Part shown: one piece after another, positions 6,634-12,405 of the stretch
How positions within the stretch are numbered: the first letter of the stretch is position 1
Layout of the letters: every line of letters starts with the position of its first letter
NCBI GenBank assembly: GCA_017472105.1
Contig: JAFUQY010000167.1
Span: forward strand, 1 to 12,405
Direction: 5' to 3'
Source: Clostridia bacterium
GTDB taxonomy: Bacteria > Bacillota_A > Clostridia > Oscillospirales > CAG-272
Length of the DNA stretch: 12,405 nt
Translations under genes and position numbers: made by a program
The notes under the pieces: model-generated
The model's database searches: none
What the model saw: only the letters and a program-made list of their open reading frames with translations
What the model was told of the DNA's origin: nothing

Positions 6634-7989
6634 TCATTCACCGAGACCGCACTGCCATGTTACCCACGAGGATGCAAACGGGTCGCCGCGCCGCTTCAGC
6701 TCCGCAACGAGCTTTTCGCCGAGTTCTTTCATCACAGCCTTGTATTCGGGATTTTTCGCCTGATTGACGAGCTCGCCCGGATCTTCGTCAAGGATGTAGA
6801 ACTCATCCACATCCGTCAGATTCCAGATGTACTTGTACTTTTCCGTCCGGATGCCGCGCTGGGTGAAGAGCCCGAACTGCTGACCGTTGGAGGTGAATAC
6901 CGCGTAGTCCGGTGTTTCCGTGCCGTCGGTGTAGTCGGTGACCGCGTGGCCGTGACGGGTGCTTCCGGCAGTCATTCCGACGATTTTTTCCACTGTCGGA
7001 GCAACATCGAGGGAACTGCACGCGAATTTGTCCACAACCGCGTGACCGAGGGACGGATGCCGCACAATGAACGGAACATGCACCACGCTGTCATAGAGGA
7101 TGTAGTGCTTGTCCATCATGCCGTGGTCGCCGCTGGTGTCGCCGTGGTCGGAGAGCAGGATGATGAGCGTGTTGTCGTATTCGCCGGTTTCGCGGAGTGT
7201 GTCGAGAACCCGTCCGATGGCGGCGTCGGTCTGCGTAATCATACCGAAATACCGCGCCTTGGTCGGAGCGAAATCCTTCCATTCAAAGCCTTCGAGATGC
7301 CAGTTTTCGATCTGCTTTTTCTGAATGTACGGCTTGCCCTCAAAGGTATCGCCGAATCCGGGCCACGGCTGCATGTCATCGGCGTCGTACATGGTGTCGT
7401 ACGGTGCGGAAGGACGGCAGGGAAGATGCGGGTCGGTCAAGTCAAGCCACACGTGCCACGGTTCTCCCGCGTTTTCACGGATATACTTCGCCGCGGAGTC
7501 GCAGATGCGGTACGTTTTTGTGTCTTCAAACTTCACGGGATTGGAGCATCCGAACCAGCCGCCTTCGTATTTCAGAGCACCGTAGGTTTCGGAAATCTCC
7601 CGGTTGTACGCCGCCATGTCGAAAATCTGCGTGTAGCCGAATGCCTCGGGACCGCCGTACGGAGACGCATCCCAGTGACCGGTGAAGGCGCATTTGTAGC
7701 CGTTGTCACGGAGCTCGGAGACCCATGTGGGTACCTTCGGATCGGCGCCGTTTGTTTTGATGAAATTGTAGTTGAACAGCGCGCCGATGGAGTCGGGCTG
7801 AACGCCGGTGAGCATTGCCTGACGGGACGGTGCGCAGACGGGCAGGGGCGTGTAGGCGTTTCTGAAGAACAGACCTTCCTCTGCCAGCGTGTCAATGTTG
7901 GGTGTTTTTACGGGATTGATGCCTGCGTAACCCACGGAATCGTAGCGGAGCTGGTCGCAGACGATGAACAGTACGTTGGGCTTTGCCAT
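6634..7989 (-). CDS. Sulfatase (S1 family, Cys-type formylglycine motif)
   Basis: S1 sulfatases hydrolyse sulfate esters using a formylglycine made from Cys or Ser. This 451-residue protein has VLFIVCDQLRYD (6-17, metal Asp12) and CAPSR at 52-56, with Cys52 as the residue to be converted. It also has LTDPHLP (184-190) and SDHGDTSGDHG (280-290, metal Asp281/His282) followed by Lys294. The usual GKxH motif after the nucleophile region reads GHWD (104-107), so the expected Lys and His are absent. There is no signal peptide, so it should act in the cytosol, which suits small imported sulfated substrates better than polymers. A maturating enzyme (anSME) is needed but is not in the window. AGGAGG (7996-8001) sits 6 nt before the ATG at 7989, overruling the in-frame TTG at 8004. 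It lies 15 nt after the isomerase-like gene. A phosphonate or phosphate ester hydrolase of the same superfamily is an alternative. Confidence 0.9.
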   Translation of the reverse strand: MAKPNVLFIVCDQLRYDSVGYAGINPVKTPNIDTLAEEGLFFRNAYTPLPVCAPSRQAMLTGVQPDSIGALFNYNFIKTNGADPKVPTWVSELRDNGYKCAFTGHWDASPYGGPEAFGYTQIFDMAAYNREISETYGALKYEGGWFGCSNPVKFEDTKTYRICDSAAKYIRENAGEPWHVWLDLTDPHLPCRPSAPYDTMYDADDMQPWPGFGDTFEGKPYIQKKQIENWHLEGFEWKDFAPTKARYFGMITQTDAAIGRVLDTLRETGEYDNTLIILLSDHGDTSGDHGMMDKHYILYDSVVHVPFIVRHPSLGHAVVDKFACSSLDVAPTVEKIVGMTAGSTRHGHAVTDYTDGTETPDYAVFTSNGQQFGLFTQRGIRTEKYKYIWNLTDVDEFYILDEDPGELVNQAKNPEYKAVMKELGEKLVAELKRRGDPFASSWVTWQCGLGE

Positions 7990-7995
7990 GGGATC

Positions 7996-8001
7996 CCTCC
8001 T
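7996..8001 (-). promoter_or_regulatory. Ribosome binding site fixing the sulfatase start
   Basis: A full AGGAGG stands 6 nt before the ATG at 7989. The longer reading frame from the TTG at 8004 would translate through this site, so it is rejected. Confidence 0.85.
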
Positions 8002-8004
8002 CAA

Positions 8005-8922
8005 TTATGCGTGTTCAATGATGTATCTTGCCGCCTGCATGCCGGATTCGGAGCCGATCTTGCCGTCTTCCATGCCTTCGAATTCCACGGAAACGTATCC
8101 ATCGTAGCCGGTGTCGCGGATGATGCGGAGCGTGGACCATACGTCAAGGTCGCCCTGTGCCAGAATGGAGCCGCGGAGCATGTATTCGCCGGAGTTGGAG
8201 GAGAACCAGCAGCCGGAGTCACAGCGGAACAGACCGCCGTTGCCGGTGAGGCGATCCGCGCGTCTGATGTAGAAGTCCTTGAGGTGAACCATTTTCGCGT
8301 ACGGTGCGCACTTCTTGACAGCCACAACGGTGTCCTCATCCACGCAGATGAAGTTGCCGGTGTCCAGAAGCAGACCGAAATTGTCACGGTTGACTTCCTC
8401 GATCAGGCGGATCACACGGTCGGAGCCGTTGACGAAGAAGCCGTGGTTTTCCACAAGCGTGGTGATTCCGTACTGTGCGGCGTAGTCGGCGAGCTCACGG
8501 CAGGTTTCAACCGCCATCGGGAATTCGCGCTCGAACGCGGTGGGCGTGTTGGATTCCAGCGGACGGCGGAAGGAGGAAATGTCGTGGCGCATGGTCCTGA
8601 GTCCGAGCTTTGCCGCAACGTCGATGTGTCTCTTGAGTCTTTCCACTTCAAACGCACGTGCGTTGGGATCGGTCTTCAGCAGGTCGCCGAGCACCGCGTA
8701 GTTGGACAGGGGCAGGTCAATCGCCTTGGAAACCGCCTTGATTTCCGCGATCAGGTCTTCGTTGAACTCGCCGGTCGCATCATCGTGAAGCGTGAAGCCG
8801 AAGGGAACCAGCTCGATGTGCTCAGCACCCTTTTCCTTCGCGAATTTCATAACCTCCGTGATGGGCATTCCCATGTCGCAGATGTAGTTGTTCATGCTGT
8901 AACTTGTCAGTCCGATTTTCAT
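8005..8922 (-). CDS. Sugar phosphate isomerase/epimerase-like TIM barrel protein
   Basis: The 305-residue protein belongs to the xylose isomerase-like TIM barrel (AP endonuclease family 2) superfamily, whose members isomerise or epimerise sugars and cyclitols with a divalent metal. The likely metal ligands are Glu158 in TLVENHG, Asp187 in LLLDTGN, His213 in MVHLKDF and Glu280 in VSVEFEG, at the strand ends where the family places them. The N-terminus (MKIGLTSYSM) and ELVPFGF are also typical. No signal peptide is present. AAAGGA lies 9 nt before the ATG. It is 36 nt after rsmI and 15 nt before the sulfatase, so the enzyme probably handles the sugar or inositol freed by that sulfatase. The substrate cannot be read from sequence. 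2-keto-myo-inositol dehydratase, hydroxypyruvate isomerase and L-ribulose-phosphate epimerase types remain possible. Confidence 0.88.
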   Translation of the reverse strand: MKIGLTSYSMNNYICDMGMPITEVMKFAKEKGAEHIELVPFGFTLHDDATGEFNEDLIAEIKAVSKAIDLPLSNYAVLGDLLKTDPNARAFEVERLKRHIDVAAKLGLRTMRHDISSFRRPLESNTPTAFEREFPMAVETCRELADYAAQYGITTLVENHGFFVNGSDRVIRLIEEVNRDNFGLLLDTGNFICVDEDTVVAVKKCAPYAKMVHLKDFYIRRADRLTGNGGLFRCDSGCWFSSNSGEYMLRGSILAQGDLDVWSTLRIIRDTGYDGYVSVEFEGMEDGKIGSESGMQAARYIIEHA

Positions 8923-8958
8923 TTGTGTAAATCCTTTCGGTTGTTGTGTTTGATGGAA

Positions 8959-9846
8959 TCAGTCCTCGTCCTTGACGGCGACTGCGCTGTAAATTTCGTT
9001 TTTGGAAACACCGCGGGCTTTTGCGGCGGCTTTGATGGCATCCATCCGACCCATACCGGATTCCATGAGCATGGCAACGTGCTCCGCGGGATCTTCCGGG
9101 AAGTCGGCGGTTTTATCCGTTTTTTCGGCACCTGCCATCACGATGACGTACTCGCCGCGCGGGTCTTTTTCTTCGTAAATTTTAATTGCACCGTCGAGGG
9201 TGGTTCTGAGAACTTCCTCGTTCAGCTTGGTGATTTCCCGGCAGAGCGCAACGGGACGGTCACCGAAGTATTTTTTGAAATCCGCGAGGGTTGTGCGGAG
9301 ACGGTGGGGCGCTTCGTAGAAAATCATCGTGCGGACTTCCGATGAGAGCTCGGTCAGACGCTCGTGGCGTTCGCTTTTTGCGGTGCTGACGAATCCCTCG
9401 AAGCAGAAGCGGGAGGTATTCAGTCCGGACAGCGTCAGTGCGGTCACAGCGGCACAGCATCCGGGAATGCTTGTCACGGGAATGCCGCGCTGCGCACAGA
9501 GACGCACCAGATCCTCGCCCGGGTCGCTGATTGCAGGGGTACCGGCGTCGGTGATGAGCGCACAGGACTCACCGACTTCCAGACGTGCGGCAATTGCTTC
9601 TCCGCGTTCGCGCTTGTTGTGCTCGAAATAACTTATCATCGGCTTGGAAATCCCGAAATGTGCCAGCATCGAGCCGGAATTGCGGGTATCCTCGGCGGCG
9701 ACGAAATCCACTTCCGCCAGCACCTTGAGCGCGCGCTCGGAAATATCGCTGAGATTCCCGATGGGCGTTGCCACCAGATACAGCATCCCGCCGATGACTG
9801 CGTTTTTATCTTCCTTTGACAGATTGCGTTTTTTCTGACAGCTCAT
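8959..9846 (-). CDS. rsmI: 16S rRNA (cytidine1402-2'-O)-methyltransferase
   Basis: RsmI adds a 2'-O-methyl group to C1402 in the decoding centre of 16S rRNA using S-adenosylmethionine. The 295-residue protein has the tetrapyrrole-methylase-type core: LYLVATPIGNL (22-32), AEDTR (51-55), ITDAGTPAISDPG (98-110), PGCCAAVTAL (128-137) and YEAPHRL (177-183). The PGxxA loop has two cysteines where PGPSA is usual. A basic N-terminal extension of about 20 residues precedes the core. The ATG at 9846 is chosen because AAAGGAG (9852-9858) lies 5 nt upstream. The in-frame TTG at 9864 is upstream of that site. In Firmicutes rsmI usually follows trmN6 closely, sometimes with a GIY-YIG gene between. Here a 2.3-kb lipoprotein gene separates them. 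It lies 26 nt after that gene and 36 nt before the isomerase-like gene. Confidence 0.97.
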   Translation of the reverse strand: MSCQKKRNLSKEDKNAVIGGMLYLVATPIGNLSDISERALKVLAEVDFVAAEDTRNSGSMLAHFGISKPMISYFEHNKRERGEAIAARLEVGESCALITDAGTPAISDPGEDLVRLCAQRGIPVTSIPGCCAAVTALTLSGLNTSRFCFEGFVSTAKSERHERLTELSSEVRTMIFYEAPHRLRTTLADFKKYFGDRPVALCREITKLNEEVLRTTLDGAIKIYEEKDPRGEYVIVMAGAEKTDKTADFPEDPAEHVAMLMESGMGRMDAIKAAAKARGVSKNEIYSAVAVKDED

Positions 9847-9851
9847 GGCTG

Positions 9852-9858
9852 CTCCTTT
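9852..9858 (-). promoter_or_regulatory. Ribosome binding site fixing the rsmI start
   Basis: AAAGGAG stands 5 nt before the ATG at 9846. The in-frame TTG at 9864 lies upstream of this site and would place it inside the coding region. Confidence 0.8.
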
Positions 9859-9872
9859 CGGCAAATGCCAGT

Positions 9873-12167
9873 TTATTTATGCTCCTCCAGCCACAGGGAT
9901 ACCCGCGACTGAACGATATCCGCACATTCCTCAGCCGATCGTGCACCGGACAGGAACGCGGAAATTTCTTCGTTGATGAGATCGGTCACATCGCCGTCAA
10001 CGGCAAGACGAAGCGGTTCCCCGACTACATTGTCAAGCATGTTCATCAGCCATGCGCCGTCCTCTTCCGTGAAGAACGTACGGAAATAGCCTTCTCTCGG
10101 TTCAGCCGGCGGGTTTTCGGGGTCGTATATACTGCTTCCGCCATGCATAGCACCGCCGCCGTATCTGACATTGTAGTATGTGGAGGTTTCATGCTCGATC
10201 TTTTCGGAAAGCAGGGATTTGAACGCCGGAAGCGTTGTATGAATCGACATTTCCGTGATTACACCCTCGATGAATTCCCACGCATCCTCCGGGTTGTCGC
10301 TGAACGGCGTGATGATGAACGGGAACATGCTGATCTGGGTACCGTTATAACTGTCACGGCTCGGAAACCCGATGAGGTTCAGATCCTTGGTGCCGAACAC
10401 CCCTTCAAGACTGAGAATCGAATTTACAGAACTGTAATTGTATCTCAGAAGCGGTGTGGATCCACTGATGTAGTTCAGGTAATAGGTATCACTGCTGTCC
10501 GTATTTCCATAAGGAGGTTCAGGGGAAAGCGTTTTCAGAAAATGCAGATACCGCACGAATTCCCCGGATGTAAAGTCGCAGGTGTGGTTCTCCATATCGA
10601 TGAACTGCGCGTATCCGCTGCTGCCGAGCATTGACCGGTGGGCTTCACTCTGCGAAATATACCGCAGCAGCTCACTTCCTTGCGGCAGGCTTTCCGCCAG
10701 ATCGAGCACTTCCGACAGCGTCCATCCGCCGGCGTCTCCGATAATTTCCGTTTTTCCGACGAGGGTCGTCATCGTGAGATCATAGCCGATTGCCCAGAGC
10801 TCGCCGTTTTCGGATTCATATGTCCGCTTCACGCATCCCAGCAGATCGTCGCGCGATACCTTGTCACTAGAATCGAGGAAGGGATAGAGGTCGGTCCAGA
10901 GCCCGTTGTGATACACCGCTGAGAGGAATTCTGTGTTGTCACCGTAATTTCCCGTGACGATGGCGTCCGGCTTGAAAATTCCGGTTTTCATATCGGTAAT
11001 CAGCTTGCGCCAGCCGCCCTCAGGATTTTCGTCGGTTTTGTAGACGCTGTAATCCACAATGATGACGCGCACATCCGGGTGATCCTTGTTGAATTCCAGT
11101 ACTTTCTGATTGAAATTGTACTTTGCATTGAGATATGCAATCTCAACCGTGCGGATTTCTGCAAGGTCAATATCGGCACTGCGCCTGTATATGGTGGGAT
11201 GGGAATGACCGGTGGAGGGATCCTGTTCCAGCATGAACACCCGGTCGGGAGAGAGGACGGCGCGGATATCCGCAATTGCCTGATATAATCCGGTATTCGC
11301 GTAGTCCAGCAGAAGCGTGACAGCTTCATCGCCGCTTGTGTAGCCGTACAGACCGTCGGCATCGGTCAGAAATACATCATATCCTTCGCCGAAATAGATT
11401 CCTGTCGGTGAGGTATTGGCAGGCAGTGAGATTTTCCGTCCGTAGGATCCGGATTTGATATCCACAGACGATGCCTTGAAGGAATCAAAGCAGTCAAAAA
11501 CAGCGTAAGCGGTTCCGTCCGGTGCGGTATGCAGGGAGTACAGCATTTCACCGGAGGACGCGAACAGGGAAGTTTTGCTGACAAAATTGCTGTCCAGAAG
11601 CAGAATTTCGCAGTAGGTGCCGATCAGCATTGTGCCGTCCGGTGCCGCTGTCATGGCAGTCACCCGGCTGTGAATTCCGTCCGGATGTCGGAACAGCGGT
11701 GCAATGTCCTGCCCGGTGACGATTGTCCCGTCGGTCAGCGAACAGATTCCGGGAATGTAGGAATAGACAGAGGTTTCGCGATCGTAGGTTCCGCTGACGT
11801 AGTACAGGGAATCCGCTGTCAGTGCGCCGCAGGACAGAGTGATTTCACCGGAAAGCGGCACGTCTGTCTGACGCAGTACATTGCCGTCGGAGTCGCAGGT
11901 CAGAAGAACATAGCCTGTGAAAGCCGCGTCCCAGTCCGGTTCAAGCAGAATGGTGAGTTCACCGGATTCCGCATCATAATACGGCGCGATGTTCTCATGC
12001 ATCATGTATCCGTCCGGGATCTCAATGGGAGAAGAACGGAACACATTGGTCAGAACAGCCGGTTCAGCAGCAGCGGCAGTTTCCTCCGTTACGCTCTCAT
12101 CGGAGCAGGAGACGACGCAGAACAGGCACAGAATCAAACAGAATACAGCAAAAACGGTCTTTTTCAT
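9873..12167 (-). CDS. Lipoprotein: N-terminal beta-propeller-like domain plus ABC-type solute-binding domain
   Basis: The 764-residue protein starts with a lipoprotein signal: MKKTVFAVF, a hydrophobic core, and the lipobox VVSC with Cys21. An acidic, Ala-rich linker follows (22-40), so it should be anchored outside the membrane. Residues about 45-335 form a run of four-stranded-like repeats of 35-50 residues, including two TAPDGT-type turns (near 174-179 and 214-219), which suggests a beta-propeller. Residues about 338-764 look like an extracellular solute-binding protein of family 1. They contain FNQKVLEFNKDHPDVRVIIVDYS (352-374), GWRKLITDMKTGIFKPDAIV (385-404) and ELWAIGYD (456-463). No permease or ATPase gene is nearby. 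GAGGA lies 9 nt before the ATG. It sits between trmN6 (56-nt gap) and rsmI (26-nt gap). The ligand is unknown. A carbohydrate is likely from the family and the downstream sugar genes, but that is inference. Confidence 0.88.
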   Translation of the reverse strand: MKKTVFAVFCLILCLFCVVSCSDESVTEETAAAAEPAVLTNVFRSSPIEIPDGYMMHENIAPYYDAESGELTILLEPDWDAAFTGYVLLTCDSDGNVLRQTDVPLSGEITLSCGALTADSLYYVSGTYDRETSVYSYIPGICSLTDGTIVTGQDIAPLFRHPDGIHSRVTAMTAAPDGTMLIGTYCEILLLDSNFVSKTSLFASSGEMLYSLHTAPDGTAYAVFDCFDSFKASSVDIKSGSYGRKISLPANTSPTGIYFGEGYDVFLTDADGLYGYTSGDEAVTLLLDYANTGLYQAIADIRAVLSPDRVFMLEQDPSTGHSHPTIYRRSADIDLAEIRTVEIAYLNAKYNFNQKVLEFNKDHPDVRVIIVDYSVYKTDENPEGGWRKLITDMKTGIFKPDAIVTGNYGDNTEFLSAVYHNGLWTDLYPFLDSSDKVSRDDLLGCVKRTYESENGELWAIGYDLTMTTLVGKTEIIGDAGGWTLSEVLDLAESLPQGSELLRYISQSEAHRSMLGSSGYAQFIDMENHTCDFTSGEFVRYLHFLKTLSPEPPYGNTDSSDTYYLNYISGSTPLLRYNYSSVNSILSLEGVFGTKDLNLIGFPSRDSYNGTQISMFPFIITPFSDNPEDAWEFIEGVITEMSIHTTLPAFKSLLSEKIEHETSTYYNVRYGGGAMHGGSSIYDPENPPAEPREGYFRTFFTEEDGAWLMNMLDNVVGEPLRLAVDGDVTDLINEEISAFLSGARSAEECADIVQSRVSLWLEEHK

Positions 12168-12223
12168 TTGTATTCATCCTCAATAAACAATATAACCGTA
12201 TTAATGTACGTCAGAATACTGCC

Positions 12224-12405
12224 TCAAAACAAAAATTCCATTGAAAATTCGTCATACACCCGTGTCATGTCGTCGGTGTACGTGCCGGATGCCTTATCCG
12301 CGTAAATCACGAGCGGACGGGACACAACCATTCCGGCGGACGCACCTTTCTTGCCTTCCGCGAGAACCAGACACGGCTTGTCCGCGACCGACGGATACAC
12401 CATCA
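12224..12405 (-). CDS. trmN6: tRNA1(Val) adenine-37 N6-methyltransferase-like protein, C-terminal end (partial)
   Basis: This is the last 60 codons of a leftward gene that begins outside the window. The first two bases at the right edge are the rest of a split codon. The peptide contains PCLVLAEGKKGASAGMVVS, then RPLVIYADKASGTYTDDM and RVYDEF, before a TGA at 12224-12226. That arrangement (LVLxEGxKG, PLxxY, YTxxMxRxY) is the C-terminal hallmark of the TrmN6/YabB family, SAM-dependent N6-adenine methyltransferases of tRNA1(Val). The SAM-binding and NPPY motifs lie outside the window, so the call rests on the tail and on context: the family typically sits just upstream of rsmI in Firmicutes, as it nearly does here. 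The short extra tail SMEFLF is not typical. A weak 5-bp hairpin follows, but no convincing terminator separates it from the lipoprotein gene. Confidence 0.82.
   Translation of the reverse strand, partial: MVYPSVADKPCLVLAEGKKGASAGMVVSRPLVIYADKASGTYTDDMTRVYDEFSMEFLF

Noticed and set aside
6547..9345. A 932-codon plus-strand open frame opposite the sulfatase, isomerase-like gene and part of rsmI
   Set aside because: It crosses three well-supported minus-strand genes with their own ribosome sites. Its composition is that of an antisense frame, and it has no signal peptide or known motif. Its length comes from codon bias in GC-rich DNA.
12189..12217. A possible promoter (TATATT, minus strand) in front of the lipoprotein gene
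   Set aside because: No acceptable -35 box is found at 16-18 bp. Read-through from trmN6 explains expression equally well.
12198..12219. GTATT/AATAC inverted repeat between trmN6 and the lipoprotein gene, considered as a terminator
   Set aside because: The stem has only 5 A/T-rich pairs with a 12-nt loop and no U-tract, so it should not stop transcription.

Overview
The window looks like a chromosomal segment from an anaerobic, gut-type Firmicute of class Clostridia. The basis is strong AGGAGG-type ribosome binding sites, SigA-like promoters, a TmcAL (YlbM-type) enzyme beside ackA, a TatD gene paired with a TatD-associated radical SAM gene, and a large lipoprotein of a kind common in Oscillospiraceae-like bacteria. 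The lineage is inferred from gene content only. I see no phage gene, transposase, CRISPR array, rRNA or tRNA. Both ends cut a gene: ackA on the left and trmN6 on the right.

Region 1 (1-1836). The acetate kinase gene ackA runs leftward and tmcAL, the tRNA(Met) cytidine acetate ligase, runs rightward. They share a 56-bp divergent promoter region with two consensus promoters whose -10 boxes overlap in one perfect palindrome. A short hairpin that can end transcription in both directions separates tmcAL from the converging operon.

Region 2 (1837-6525). A leftward operon reads nagA, metG, tatD, radical SAM protein, with gaps of 32 nt, a 1-nt overlap and 35 nt. It starts at a clear extended -10 promoter that is interleaved with the terminator-like hairpin of the operon upstream. 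The last gene belongs to the TatD-associated radical SAM family but has lost two of the three cysteines that should bind the 4Fe-4S cluster.

Region 3 (6634-12405). A second leftward gene string reads trmN6 (partial), a propeller plus solute-binding lipoprotein, rsmI, a sugar-phosphate isomerase-like TIM barrel, and a Cys-type sulfatase. Gaps are 15-56 nt with no convincing terminator, so it is probably one transcript. Two housekeeping RNA-modification genes, trmN6 and rsmI, are thus mixed with genes that look like surface-glycan or sulfate-ester use.

Recurring themes are acetate (AckA makes or uses it, NagA releases it, TmcAL consumes it), tRNA(Met) (TmcAL modifies it, MetG charges it) and RNA modification (TmcAL, RsmI, TrmN6). 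Most genes are ordinary. The parts most worth a second look are the cluster-deficient radical SAM protein, the two compact regulatory junctions, the unusual sulfatase active site, and the lipoprotein set between trmN6 and rsmI. I found no clear sign of a wholly new multi-gene system.
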